A stretch of DNA of 64,000 nucleotides from Brevundimonas variabilis (GCF_014199945.1 NZ_JACHOR010000003.1:124001-188000); one strand, 5' to 3'; counted from the stretch's first letter, positions 43,613 through 52,548 are shown. A program made the numbers and translations. The notes: generated by a model from the letters alone, not told the origin.

Positions 43613-44869
43613 ATGGTCAACCAACTCAGCACCAGCAAGAGGTCCGCAATCCTCCGGGATATGATGGAACGCCAGGGCATCAATGCGCTGGCGCGGACCA
43701 AAGACGGCAACACGGGGCAGTCTGGCCGCCCGAGCCAAGTGACGGTCCTGAAGCTGCTTGCTGACGCAGGCGATACCGCCATCGACTTCCTCGACCAAAA
43801 GATGCGCGATTTACCCGTCAGGTATGTCGAGGCCGACGAGATGTTCGCCTTTGTCGGCATCCGGGGCCTGACCCTGTTGAAGAACCAGATGCGCGCACCC
43901 AAGGGCCAGGGCGTCTTTTGGATTTGGATGGCCATCGACCCCGTCAGCAAGGTGATCGTCGCCTGGCATGTCGGAGGTCGTGGTAACGCTGACGCGAAGA
44001 CTTTCATCGCTGACCTGAAGGCGCGGTGCGCTGGCCGCATCCAATTGACGACCGACTCGCACCGCGCCTACTTCGAGGCGGTCGGGTCGGAGTTCGGCGA
44101 CGACATCGATTACGCGACGGTAAAAAAGCAAGATGACAACGAGCAGCAACTGGTCGTTGAGGAATACACCGGCGTCAAAATGCCTTACCGGCCGAAGAAG
44201 CGCGCCAAGCGTGAAATGCATCCGCCCGTCGTCCGCAGCGGCACACCGGACGAGAACCGGATCACAACCAATCACATCGAAAGCTTCTTCCAGAAGCTGC
44301 GTCAAAACCTGGGGCGGTTCGCGCGAAAGTCGGCGCTCCACTCCAAAACGCTGATCAATCTCAAGCGGGCTCTCGCGCTATATATCTATCACTACAACTT
44401 CCAGCGCATCCACACGACCATCAAGACGACGCCGGCGATGAAAGCCGGCATTGATGACGACATCTGGACCTGGGACAATTTTATGGACCTCGTCGATGAG
44501 AGGGCCGAGGCACAGCGGGCGGCGCGGCGTGAAGGCGCGATGCAAATGGAACGTCAGGCCGAGGATGAGAACGTCATCCGCCTAAAAGGCCCCCGCGACG
44601 AACAGCCGGGCGAATACACCGTCATGGTCAGCTTGCACCAGAAATACGCCAAGATTCACCGAACCTCCTGCGCGCATCTGCGCGACACCCCTGGCCGGCA
44701 GAGTAAGAGGGGCGACTCGCACAAGTTTCAGTGTGAAACCTTCGACGCCGCTCAGAACCTCGCCTACGATTTCATGCCGGACGACGTCGACGTCTGCAAA
44801 ATCTGTTTGGGCGAATATAACCGCCTCGACACCGGTCGCGGCAAAGGCGGCAGCGACCTGAAGCACTAG
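43613..44869 (+). CDS. IS1-like transposase with an added C-terminal Cys/His domain
   Basis: 418 residues from ATG 43613; a TTG at 43607 is in frame two codons earlier. An N-terminal helix-turn-helix (residues about 1-55, from VNQLSTSKRSAILR) is fused to the DDE domain in one frame. The catalytic candidates are Asp75 (EADEMFAFVG), Asp148 (LTTDSHRAYFEAV) and Glu223 (NHIESFFQKLRQNLGRF). The IS1-type HYNFQRIHTTIKTTPAM follows. Residues about 300-418 are extra, with H349-x3-C353, Cys374 and C395-x2-C398 in a zinc-site-like arrangement. It is the only transposase inside the 20.5-kb element. Confidence 0.85.
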   Translation: MVNQLSTSKRSAILRDMMERQGINALARTKDGNTGQSGRPSQVTVLKLLADAGDTAIDFLDQKMRDLPVRYVEADEMFAFVGIRGLTLLKNQMRAPKGQGVFWIWMAIDPVSKVIVAWHVGGRGNADAKTFIADLKARCAGRIQLTTDSHRAYFEAVGSEFGDDIDYATVKKQDDNEQQLVVEEYTGVKMPYRPKKRAKREMHPPVVRSGTPDENRITTNHIESFFQKLRQNLGRFARKSALHSKTLINLKRALALYIYHYNFQRIHTTIKTTPAMKAGIDDDIWTWDNFMDLVDERAEAQRAARREGAMQMERQAEDENVIRLKGPRDEQPGEYTVMVSLHQKYAKIHRTSCAHLRDTPGRQSKRGDSHKFQCETFDAAQNLAYDFMPDDVDVCKICLGEYNRLDTGRGKGGSDLKH

Positions 44870-45139
44870 GCTTGTCCTCAAAATTCGGCGATCCTGCAGG
44901 TCCGCTTACAAGCATCAGGTCAGTGTGTCTGCCCGTCCCGAAGCGGACGTCCCGGGACTGTAACCCGCGAGCCCGAAGGTGGCTTATAGCGGCGTTGGCA
45001 ATGGCCGCCCCTCACACCTGATAAGATAGACGAACAGCGCAGCCTGGCGTCTGGTCAAAGTCGGGTGCCTGCGCCGCGCCGTCGACTATGAGGGATGACA
45101 AAGCGGCAGGCGTAGGAGAGGGCATTGAAGGAGTTTGTC

Positions 45140-45493
45140 ATGAACCGGATTCTACCCGTTGCAGTCGCCTCGGCCATGATTCTCAGCGCATCTCCGGCGC
45201 TGGCTCATGCCCGACTGGTGTCCGCTACCCCCGGCAATGGTGCCACCGTGACCGCTCCCCGGACAATCAGCCTGACCTTCAGCGAGCGGTTCGCCGCGCC
45301 TTTTTCGACCGTTGAGGTCGAGGACAGTCGGGGGCGAGTGGTCGGCATGAGCAAGACGGTGTCAGAAGACGGCAAGACTCTGGGTGGCACGTTTGGCGCG
45401 CCGCTGACGGCCGGGGTCTATCGAGTGACCTGGGCTATCGCGGCGGCCGACGGCCATCGGATGACCGGGACCTATAGCTTCACCGTCCGCTGA
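45140..45493 (+). CDS. copC: Periplasmic copper-binding protein CopC
   Basis: 117 residues from ATG 45140 with aaggag 7 bases upstream. The signal peptide ends ALAHARLV, so the mature protein starts with His, the N-terminal copper ligand of CopC. The later AAADGHRMTGTYSFTV holds the Asp and His ligands of the Cu(II) site, and the beta-sandwich signature ISLTFSERF is present. It lacks the Met-rich Cu(I) loop. It binds periplasmic Cu(II) and works with CopD, whose gene starts one base after its stop. Confidence 0.92.
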   Translation: MNRILPVAVASAMILSASPALAHARLVSATPGNGATVTAPRTISLTFSERFAAPFSTVEVEDSRGRVVGMSKTVSEDGKTLGGTFGAPLTAGVYRVTWAIAAADGHRMTGTYSFTVR

Positions 45494-45494
45494 C

Positions 45495-46400
45495 GTGCCG
45501 ATCGATCTGACTGTCGTCGGTCTTCGCTGGCTTCAGTTTGCTGCGGCGGTCTTGGCTCTCGGCCTGCCGCTGTTCCACGGCTTTGGCTTGAGCGAACCCG
45601 GTCCGCCATCAGTCAGACGCGCGGCTGTCATCGCTGGCCTCGTCCTTGCGGTCACGGCCATGGGCGGTCTTTTAGCCCAGACGGCGATGATGGCGGGGGG
45701 CTGGACGGCAGGCGTGGACCCGGCAGCCCTCGGCTATGTCGTCCAGTCCACAAGCCTCGGCATTGCCCATGTGGTGCGGGCGGGACTGGCTATGCTGGGA
45801 GTCGCCACCCTGGTCGCGTGGCGTCGTAAGTCAGGAGAGTTGATCGCGATCCTCGCCTTTGCTGGGGCCGTCGCCAGTTTCGCCTGGAGCGGCCATGGTG
45901 CCGCCAGCGAAGGCTCCCTCGGCCTGTTGCATCTGGCCGCCGACATAGCCCACGCGCTTGCCGCCTGCGTCTGGATCGGCGCACTGGCCGGCTTTTGCCT
46001 GCTGCTGATCCGCCCTTCTACGAGAGAGGTCGGCGCAACGGCGCGGTCCTTGGCAGGGTTCGCGTCGATCGGGACGGTCACGGTCGCCGTCCTTGTCATA
46101 ACCGGTCTGATCAATGCGGCCTTCCTGATTGGTGCGGAGGGTCTCGTCCATATTTCAAGTTCAACCTGGGGGCTTTTGCTGATCGCAAAGCTGGTTCTGT
46201 TCGCCGTGATGGTGGGACTGGCGGCGCACAACCGGTTCAACCTGACGCCCGCGCTGTCGCGCGCCGTCGAGGCGCAGACCGACGCCGACGACGCGGTGCG
46301 GCGACTGCGGACCAGCATAGGTCTGGAGATGCTGGCGGGGTTTGCCCTGCTGGGATTGGTCGCGGCGATGGGCGTGCAGATGCCGCCCGCCTCGATGTGA
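45495..46400 (+). CDS. copD: Copper resistance membrane protein CopD
   Basis: 301 residues from a GTG start directly after copC. About eight hydrophobic segments cover the length. CopD/YcnJ landmarks include ASFAWSGHGAASEG, HLAADIAHALAACVWIGALAG (membrane His/Trp) and a late KLVLFAVMVGLAAHNRF. It is an inner-membrane protein linked to copper uptake or transfer with CopC. The gene pair copC-copD is conserved in copper loci. Confidence 0.9.
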   Translation: MPIDLTVVGLRWLQFAAAVLALGLPLFHGFGLSEPGPPSVRRAAVIAGLVLAVTAMGGLLAQTAMMAGGWTAGVDPAALGYVVQSTSLGIAHVVRAGLAMLGVATLVAWRRKSGELIAILAFAGAVASFAWSGHGAASEGSLGLLHLAADIAHALAACVWIGALAGFCLLLIRPSTREVGATARSLAGFASIGTVTVAVLVITGLINAAFLIGAEGLVHISSSTWGLLLIAKLVLFAVMVGLAAHNRFNLTPALSRAVEAQTDADDAVRRLRTSIGLEMLAGFALLGLVAAMGVQMPPASM

Positions 46401-46403
46401 GGC

Positions 46404-46883
46404 TCAGGCCGGCGCGCGCGACGACCAGTGGATGTGGCGGATGCGCCAGCCCTCGGCCTGGCGGTGCAGGATCATGGTCTCGGCGGTCAGACGATCAACG
46501 GGCCGACCATTGAACGCGCCACTGGTGCGGCCCTCTGTCAGAACCCAGGCGATGTCGCCCTCCACCCAGGCCACGCGGCGGGTGATCTCGGCCTCGGCGG
46601 CGGCGGCATAGGCCATGTCGGCGGGTAGGTGATGGCCGGCGTATTCGTCGCGCGACCGCTCGACGCCGCCTTCTTCCAACACCATGACGTCTCCAGTGAG
46701 GAGGGCGAGGACCGCCTCACTCTCACCGGAACTCAGGGCGGCATGAAAGGCGTCCACGACTGCGATCGCCGGAGCCGCAGCTTCATTGACGACCTGTGCG
46801 GACGCAGGCGCGAGAGCCGGCTCATGGGCCAATGCGGTCGATGCCGAAACGGCCAGAACAGCGGCGAGAATCAGGCGCTTCAT
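46404..46883 (-). CDS. Exported SnoaL/DUF4440-like protein
   Basis: 159 residues with a strong ribosome binding site (aaggagcc) and signal peptide ending STALAHEP. The mature part has the NTF2-like pattern: VVDAFHAALSSGESEAVLAL, VMVLEEGG, AYAAAAEAEITRRVAWVEGD and a C-terminal GWRIRHIHWSSR. The family has a cone-shaped binding pocket, and functions vary. It is a recurrent companion of metal-resistance genes but its role there is unclear. It is convergent with copD (3 bases) and diverges from the CnrY-like gene. Confidence 0.75.
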   Translation of the reverse strand: MKRLILAAVLAVSASTALAHEPALAPASAQVVNEAAAPAIAVVDAFHAALSSGESEAVLALLTGDVMVLEEGGVERSRDEYAGHHLPADMAYAAAAEAEITRRVAWVEGDIAWVLTEGRTSGAFNGRPVDRLTAETMILHRQAEGWRIRHIHWSSRAPA

Positions 46884-47005
46884 CGATGGCTCCTTGAAAG
46901 TCTGGATCAGGACTATGCTCCGTTTACGCCGAAGACCAACCGGCCCCTCGCGAGGGGGCTATCGGACCGGTGCGTAGAGGGGCGAGACGCATGGAGACGA
47001 TCGGT

Positions 47006-47281
47006 ATGACAGACCTGGATACTTTGATCGCACAAACGCCATCGTCGCGCGCCGAGGCTCTGGACGGCCTGGAGGATGGCGTCTGGAACCGGGTCGCGCA
47101 GACGCAGGCACGGTCGCGCGAACGGAAGCTGCGGGTCGCGGCCCTGTGCGTTGCGGCGGGCATCGGCGGCGTCGCCGGCGGCGTGTCCGCCCCGGCGGTC
47201 GACCAGGGTCGAAGCGAACTCACCGTATTCAGCCCCCGTATGGCCGCGGCGCCGCTGGATATGCGGAGCGTCCTGGGATGA
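47006..47281 (+). CDS. Membrane-anchored anti-sigma-like protein (CnrY position)
   Basis: 91 residues from ATG 47006 (ggag 9 bases upstream); ATG 46991 is an alternative. A soluble N-terminal part (TDLDTLIAQTPSSRAEALDG) is followed by one hydrophobic segment (LRVAALCVAAGIGGVAGGV) and a short periplasmic tail. Sequence identity to CnrY is not evident, but size, topology and position ahead of a CnrX-like sensor and an ECF sigma gene point to the anti-sigma factor. Its stop overlaps the next ATG (ATGA). Confidence 0.6.
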   Translation: MTDLDTLIAQTPSSRAEALDGLEDGVWNRVAQTQARSRERKLRVAALCVAAGIGGVAGGVSAPAVDQGRSELTVFSPRMAAAPLDMRSVLG

Positions 47282-47715
47282 GCGGCCTGAAGTCCACGCT
47301 CGTCACCGCTGTCCTGGCCGCTGTCGTGGGAGCCACCGCCGCCTGGGGGGCGATGACCTGGTCGGCGCAACAGGATCAGCCCGCCGATCTGCATCATATC
47401 GTGCATGAGCGGCTGGACCTGACCCCGGACCAGGACCGTCGGCTGGACCAGGTCGAGGCCGCTTTCGCTGCGCAGCGCGGCCCGTTGGAAGCCGAAGTGC
47501 GCGCGGCGAACCAGGAACTATCCGCCGCCATCGCCCAGAGCCGGGGCGACACGCCCGAGGTGCAGGCCGCCGTAGAGCATTTCCACGGTGCCATGGGCGA
47601 ACTCCAGATGGCGACCATCCGCCATGTGTTCGAGATGCGCGCGGTGCTGACGCCCGAACAGGCGGAAGAATTCGATCGTGCCGTGGTCGAGACGCTGCGC
47701 GCCGACGCCGACTGA
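47278..47715 (+). CDS. Periplasmic heavy-metal sensor, CnrX/CpxP-like
   Basis: 145 residues from ATG 47278. An N-terminal anchor (residues 8-28, LVTAVLAAVVGATAAWGA) precedes the sensor signature LHHIVHERLDLTPDQ with His39, His40 and His43, as in CnrX/NccX/ZraP-type proteins. The rest is a long helical hairpin with a second VLTPEQAEEFD motif. It should bind a divalent metal in the periplasm and relay the signal to the anti-sigma protein. It is coupled to genes on both sides. Confidence 0.85.
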   Translation: MSGLKSTLVTAVLAAVVGATAAWGAMTWSAQQDQPADLHHIVHERLDLTPDQDRRLDQVEAAFAAQRGPLEAEVRAANQELSAAIAQSRGDTPEVQAAVEHFHGAMGELQMATIRHVFEMRAVLTPEQAEEFDRAVVETLRADAD

Positions 47716-47722
47716 CGCGAGC

Positions 47723-48280
47723 GTGGGGGCCGGCGACACCGATGAAGCCCTTGCCGCCCAGGGAGACCGGGCGGCCTTCTCGCGCCTGATGACGGCGACG
47801 AAGGGCGACCTGCATCGCTTCACCACCCGCTATGTCGGTGATCCGGACGAGGCGCTGGACCTGACCCAGGAGACCTACGCCGCTGCCTGGGTGTCGATCC
47901 GGCGATACGATCCCGGCCGACCGTTCGGCGCCTGGCTGCGCACCATCGCCCTGAACAAATGCCGCGACTGGAGCCGACGTCGCCGCGTGCGTCGGCTGGT
48001 TCGGGGTGTCATGGGCCTCGACGCGCCCGAAGCCATGGCGGTCGGCGATCCGGAGCCCGGCGCCGAGGACCGGATGGACGACCGGCGACGGGTCGAGCGG
48101 CTGACCCGCGCCTTGGGTGAACTGCCCGACAGTCAACGTGCGCCGCTGCTCCTCGCGGTTCTGGAAGCCCGCTCCCATGCCGAGATCGGCCAGATACTGC
48201 GCCTGTCGTCCAAGGCGGTCGAGCTGCGGATCGCCCGCGCCCGCAAGGCCTTGCTGGATCGCCTCGGCCCATCCGGATAA
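47723..48280 (+). CDS. ECF-type RNA polymerase sigma factor (CnrH-like)
   Basis: 185 residues from a GTG at 47723; another GTG at 47678 would overlap the sensor gene. Region 2 has FTTRYVGDPDEALDLTQETY and AAWVSIRRYDPGRPFGAWLRTIA. Region 4 has LPDSQRAPLLLAVLEARSHA, EIGQILRLSSKAVELRIARA. It should be held by the membrane protein at 47006 and released on metal sensing. Likely targets are promoters of the adjacent cop genes and its own operon. Confidence 0.88.
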   Translation: MGAGDTDEALAAQGDRAAFSRLMTATKGDLHRFTTRYVGDPDEALDLTQETYAAAWVSIRRYDPGRPFGAWLRTIALNKCRDWSRRRRVRRLVRGVMGLDAPEAMAVGDPEPGAEDRMDDRRRVERLTRALGELPDSQRAPLLLAVLEARSHAEIGQILRLSSKAVELRIARARKALLDRLGPSG

Positions 48281-48358
48281 GCCCCTGCGACCAGCCGCCG
48301 CGAGGGGCGCGCGCGGTTCTGGCGTAAGCCAGTCAGACAGATGGGCCAAGACTGACGC

Positions 48359-50164
48359 ATGAGATCGATCCAGACAGACCGCCGCGCCCTGCTGCGCGGC
48401 TTCGCGGGCGGCACGGGGCTGCTCGCCGCGCAAGGACTTCTGCCCGCCTGGGCCCAGAGCGGATCAACGGGGTTGCGCGCCGATCTGCCGACCCTTCAAG
48501 GGCCGAACGTTCGGCTCAGCGTCGGCCATTCGCCGTTCACGGTCGGCGGTCGCTCCGGCCACGCCATCACGGTCAACGGGACCCTGCCTGCGCCGCTGAT
48601 CCGCCTGCGCGAAGGCGAGACGGCTCGGCTGTCGGTGACCAACACCCTGGACGAGGACACCTCTATCCACTGGCATGGCGTGCTGCTGCCCTTTCACATG
48701 GACGGCGTGCCGGGCGTCAGCTTTCCCGGCATCAGGCCCGGTGAGACCTTCGACTACGAGTTCCCGGTCATTCAGTCGGGCACCTTCTGGTATCACAGCC
48801 ATTCCAATCTTCAGGAGGCGATGGGCCACTACGGGCCGCTGATCATCGACCCGGCCGGTGCCGATCCGGTGGCTTATGACCGCGAGCACGTGATCGTCCT
48901 GTCGGACTGGAGCTTCCTGCATCCCCACGAGATTCTGGACCGGCTGAAGAAGAGCCCCGGCTATTTCAACCAGTCGCGCACGACCCTGTCGGGCCTGATC
49001 TCCGGTGAGGACGGCATGTCGCTCGCCGACCGCCAGATGTGGGGTCAGATGCGGATGGACCCCCGCGACATCGCCGACGTCAACGGAACGACCTACACTT
49101 ATCTGGTCAACGGGCATGGGCCCGCCGAGAACTGGACCGGCCTGTTCCGGCCCGGCGAGCGGGTGCGGCTGAGGGTCATCAACGCCTCGGCCATGTCGAT
49201 CTTCAACGTGCGCATTCCGGGCCTGCAGATGACGGTGGTCAATGCCGACGGCGAGAACGTGCGACCCGTCGAGACCGACGAGTTCCAGATTTCCGTGGCC
49301 GAGACCTATGACGTGGTCGTCCGACCGACGGAGGACCGCGCCTACACCCTGGTCGCCGAGTCGGTGGATCGCTCCGGCATGGCGCGGGCGACGCTGGCGC
49401 CCCGTCTGGGGATGACGGCAGAGGTTCCGCCGCTGCGCGAGGTGCCGACCCTGACGATGCGCGACATGGGCATGGGCGGGATGGCCGGGATGGACCATTC
49501 GGCGATGGGACACGGCGGCGTGGATCATTCTGCCATGGGACACGAAGCCCCCGCCTCCGCGCCGATGGATCACGCCGCCATGGGTCACGGCAGCATGGAT
49601 CACGACATGCGCAACCCGGACAACGCGCCCGCCGACATGGCCGTCGGCGTCGGGGTCGACATGATTTCATCGGACCCGGCCAACCGCCTGAGCGAACGGC
49701 CCATGGGACTGGAGGACGCGCCCCACCGGGTGCTGGTCTACACGGACCTTGTTTCGCTGGCCGCCAACAAAGACCAGAGGCCGCCCTCCCGCGCGCTGGA
49801 AATCCACCTGACCGGAAACATGGAACGGTTCATGTGGGGGTTCGACGGACGCAAATTCTCCGAGATCGTCGAGCCGATCCGCTTCGAGCGGGACGAGCGG
49901 GTGCGAGTGACCCTGGTCAACGACACCATGATGGCCCACCCCATCCACCTGCACGGCCACTTCTTCGAGCTGGTGACGGGCGGACCCGCTGGGCATCAGC
50001 CGTTGAAGCACACGGTCAATGTCGCACCGGGGTCCAAGGTGACCTTCGACCTGACGGCCGATGCGCCCGGCGACTGGGCCTTCCACTGCCACATGCTGAT
50101 GCACATGCATGCGGGGATGTTCAACGTCGTCACCGTCCGCCCTCTGGATGGAGCGGCCTCATGA
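48359..50164 (+). CDS. copA: Periplasmic multicopper oxidase CopA/PcoA
   Basis: 601 residues. A Tat signal (DRRALLRGFAGGTG) opens the protein. Cupredoxin copper ligands: SIHWHGVLLPFHMDGVPG, TFWYHSHSN, and at the C-terminus HPIHLHGHFFELV and WAFHCHMLMHMHAGMF with the type 1 Cys. A Met/His-rich segment around residues 365-420 has repeats such as MDHSAMGHGG. CopA oxidises Cu(I) to Cu(II) in the periplasm and binds extra copper. It overlaps copB by 4 bases (ATGA). Confidence 0.95.
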   Translation: MRSIQTDRRALLRGFAGGTGLLAAQGLLPAWAQSGSTGLRADLPTLQGPNVRLSVGHSPFTVGGRSGHAITVNGTLPAPLIRLREGETARLSVTNTLDEDTSIHWHGVLLPFHMDGVPGVSFPGIRPGETFDYEFPVIQSGTFWYHSHSNLQEAMGHYGPLIIDPAGADPVAYDREHVIVLSDWSFLHPHEILDRLKKSPGYFNQSRTTLSGLISGEDGMSLADRQMWGQMRMDPRDIADVNGTTYTYLVNGHGPAENWTGLFRPGERVRLRVINASAMSIFNVRIPGLQMTVVNADGENVRPVETDEFQISVAETYDVVVRPTEDRAYTLVAESVDRSGMARATLAPRLGMTAEVPPLREVPTLTMRDMGMGGMAGMDHSAMGHGGVDHSAMGHEAPASAPMDHAAMGHGSMDHDMRNPDNAPADMAVGVGVDMISSDPANRLSERPMGLEDAPHRVLVYTDLVSLAANKDQRPPSRALEIHLTGNMERFMWGFDGRKFSEIVEPIRFERDERVRVTLVNDTMMAHPIHLHGHFFELVTGGPAGHQPLKHTVNVAPGSKVTFDLTADAPGDWAFHCHMLMHMHAGMFNVVTVRPLDGAAS

Positions 50165-51237
50165 TCCGGATGATGACCGCGCTGGTCCCCCTGATGCTGG
50201 CCGCAGGAGCCGCCGCCGCACAGGATCACAGCCATCATCCGGCGGTCCCGCAGCAGTCGGCTCAGGCTCCTGCGGCCGACCCGCATGCGGGACACGCCAT
50301 GCCCCCGTTGGCGCAGAGCGCGGACCCGCACGCCGGGCACGACATGGGCGCGCCGTCTCAGGCCGCTGATCCTCACGCCGGTCATACGATGCCCGCCCAG
50401 GGCGATCCCCACGCAGGTCACGACATGGGCGGCCACGCGGCGAGCGGGCCGCCCGACGTCCCGACCAGCGCCGATGACGCGGGCCGGCCTCGGCAACCGC
50501 CCTTGCCGCCCGCCGCCCTGTCCGGCCCGGCCCATGCAGCCGACGCGATCTGGGGCGCGGACCGGATGACCGGAGCCCGCGAAGGCTTGAGGCGCGAGAA
50601 TGGCGACGTGCGCGCCACCGCCGTCATCGTCGATCGCCTGGAAGTCGGCTTCGGCGATGGCGAAGAGAGCTGGACCTGGGACGTTGCGGGCTGGACCGGC
50701 GGCGACATCAACCGCCTATGGTGGAAGTCCGAGGCCGAGGGCGACTTCGACGGCGAGATCGAAGGCGAGGTTCAGGCGCTTTACAGCCGCGCGATCTCGC
50801 CCTTCTGGGACGTGCAGGCGGGCGTGCGTCAGGACTTCGGCGAGAGCGACGAGAATCCGACCCATCTGGTGCTCGGACTTCAGGGGCTGGCCCCCTACTG
50901 GTGGGAGGTCGACGCCGCAGCCTTTGTGTCCAGCGAAGGCGACCTGACGGCGCGGGTCGAGGCCGAATACGATCAGCGGATCACCCAGAAGCTGATCCTT
51001 CAACCGCGCGTCGAGGTCGAGGCCTCGGCTGCTGACATCCCCGAACTGGGGCTGGGATCGGGTCTGACACACATCGAGGCCGGTCTGCGCCTGCGCTATG
51101 AAATCGCCAAGGAGTTTGCGCCCTATGTCGGGATCGAATGGAGCCGAGAACTCGGCGACACCGCCGACTTCACGCGCGCCGCAGGCGGCGAGCCCGAACA
51201 CACCCGTTTTGTCATCGGCCTGAAGGCCTGGTTCTAG
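50161..51237 (+). CDS. copB: Outer-membrane copper resistance protein CopB
   Basis: 358 residues from ATG 50161. The signal peptide ends AAAAQD. The next about 80 residues have His/Met-rich copper-binding repeats, including four DPHAGHxM copies. The C-terminal 230 residues form the CopB barrel: DRLEVGFGDGEESWTWDVAG, WKSEAEGDFDGEIEGEVQAL and a final RFVIGLKAWF strand ending in Phe. It sequesters or exports copper at the outer membrane in partnership with CopA. Confidence 0.93.
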   Translation: MIRMMTALVPLMLAAGAAAAQDHSHHPAVPQQSAQAPAADPHAGHAMPPLAQSADPHAGHDMGAPSQAADPHAGHTMPAQGDPHAGHDMGGHAASGPPDVPTSADDAGRPRQPPLPPAALSGPAHAADAIWGADRMTGAREGLRRENGDVRATAVIVDRLEVGFGDGEESWTWDVAGWTGGDINRLWWKSEAEGDFDGEIEGEVQALYSRAISPFWDVQAGVRQDFGESDENPTHLVLGLQGLAPYWWEVDAAAFVSSEGDLTARVEAEYDQRITQKLILQPRVEVEASAADIPELGLGSGLTHIEAGLRLRYEIAKEFAPYVGIEWSRELGDTADFTRAAGGEPEHTRFVIGLKAWF

Positions 51238-51248
51238 GAGAGTTGTCC

Positions 51249-51674
51249 ATGCGCAAGATCATCCCCGCCGTCGCCATGTCCTTGGCCCTGGTGGTCCCCA
51301 CATTGGCCCAGGCCGCAGCCGCTTGTTGCTGCTGCGGAAATGAGGGCCAGGACGCGCACGCAGGTCATAGCCAGGCCGCGCCTGCCGATAATGCCGCGCA
51401 CGGCGTCGTCACCAGCCCGGCGGATGGCGCGATGACCAACGGCTCTCCCGACTGGTTCACCGCGACCTTCCCACACGCAATGACGCTAAAGGCCGTCACT
51501 GTGACCGCCGAGGGTCAGGCCGCCGTTGAAGTCCCCGTCGCGGCCGCCGCTGCGACGACGCGCGTGTCCGCCGATCTGCCGACCCTGGCGCCCGGCAACT
51601 ACGTCCTGAACTGGACCGCTGAAGGCGCGGACGGTCACGAGATGGCGGGCGTCGTTCGTTTCATGGTCCATTGA
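51249..51674 (+). CDS. CopC-domain protein with N-terminal Cys cluster
   Basis: 141 residues from ATG 51249 (aggag upstream). The signal peptide ends QAAAA and the mature N-terminus has CCCCGNEGQDAHAGHS, a Cys/His cluster likely to bind copper. The CopC-like beta-sandwich follows: VVTSPADGAMTNGSPDWFTA, LPTLAPGNYVLNWTAEGADG and HEMAGVVRFMVH. It differs from the copC at 45140 by this Cys cluster and by lacking the N-terminal His. It probably passes copper among CopA, CopB and the DUF411 protein. The next gene overlaps its stop by one base. Confidence 0.8.
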   Translation: MRKIIPAVAMSLALVVPTLAQAAAACCCCGNEGQDAHAGHSQAAPADNAAHGVVTSPADGAMTNGSPDWFTATFPHAMTLKAVTVTAEGQAAVEVPVAAAAATTRVSADLPTLAPGNYVLNWTAEGADGHEMAGVVRFMVH

Positions 51675-52129
51675 TGACAGTCCGAATGAACCGTCGCCTG
51701 TTGCTGGGCGGCGCTATCGCTCTCGCCTCGACCGGCACGGCGGTGGCGCAGGTGCGGCGCATGACGGCCTACAAGACCCCGTGGTGCGGATGCTGCGACG
51801 GCTGGGTGACCCATATGCGCGGCGCGGGCTGGACCGTTGATGTCGTCGAGCGCGAGGACCTCTCCCCGATTCGGGCTCGCTACGGCGTGCCGGACCGCTA
51901 TGCCGGATGCCACACCGCCGTGGTCGGCGCCTATGCCATCGAAGGCCATGTGCCCGCTGCAGATGTCGACCGCCTGCTGCGCGAGCGGCCGACGGCCGTG
52001 GCGCTGGCCGCGCCCGGCATGCCCGCCGGATCGCCCGGCATGGAAGCGGCAGGTCGCCAGCCCTATGTCACCCTGCTGATCAACCGGGCCGGAGAGGCGA
52101 CCGTCTTCGGCCGCCACAACGGGGCCTGA
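51674..52129 (+). CDS. DUF411 (CopG-like) periplasmic metal protein
   Basis: 151 residues from ATG 51674; ATG 51686 is also possible. The N-terminus resembles a signal (NRRLLLGGAIALASTGTAVA). The DUF411 signature YKTPWCGCCDGWVTHMR contains the CxCC ligands, and CHTAVVGAYAIEGHVPA is the second conserved motif. The family occurs in copper and silver loci and is thought to bind copper in the periplasm. It ends the copA-copB-copC-like-DUF411 operon. Confidence 0.88.
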   Translation: MTVRMNRRLLLGGAIALASTGTAVAQVRRMTAYKTPWCGCCDGWVTHMRGAGWTVDVVEREDLSPIRARYGVPDRYAGCHTAVVGAYAIEGHVPAADVDRLLRERPTAVALAAPGMPAGSPGMEAAGRQPYVTLLINRAGEATVFGRHNGA

Positions 52130-52132
52130 GCC

Positions 52133-52546
52133 TCAGGCGGCTTCGCCCTGGAAGGCCTCGATGATTGGGCAAGGGCCGCTGTCCGTCGACGCGCAGGCGT
52201 TAGCCAACCGCCTCAGCGCCGCTCTCGCGTCTTCCAGATCGGCGATCGTTCGATCCAACGCGGCCATACGCTCGGCCGCCAGCACGCGGGCGCGCGCCCG
52301 ATCCTCGCCCGCGTCCAGCGACAGAAGTTCTTTGATCTGCTCAAGGGTGAACCCAGCCGTCTGGGCCGAGCGGATGAACTTCAGCCGGCGCACGTCCTCC
52401 TCGCCATAGCGGCGGATGCCGGCGCCCACGCCGTCGCGCGACCAGCGATCCGGCGTCGGCAGTAGCCCGCGCCGCTGATAAAAGCGGATCGTCTCCACGC
52501 CAACGCCACCCTCTCGCGCCAGGCCTGCTATCGTCCGCACACTCAT
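52133..52546 (-). CDS. MerR-family regulator, CueR-like
   Basis: 137 residues. The DNA-binding part has AREGGVGVETIRFYQRRGLL, then RRYGEEDVRRLKFIRSAQTA. The effector end is LANACASTDSGPCPIIEAF, with C-x7-C spacing and LANAC/CPII flanks as in CueR (LANACPGDDSADCPII). MerR instead has C-x8-C and a third Cys at the start of the dimer helix, which is absent here. Cu(I) or Ag(I) sensing is therefore inferred. It is divergent from the Grx-MauE gene; the shared promoter is a MerR-type one. Confidence 0.85.
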   Translation of the reverse strand: MSVRTIAGLAREGGVGVETIRFYQRRGLLPTPDRWSRDGVGAGIRRYGEEDVRRLKFIRSAQTAGFTLEQIKELLSLDAGEDRARARVLAAERMAALDRTIADLEDARAALRRLANACASTDSGPCPIIEAFQGEAA

Positions 52547-52548
52547 GC

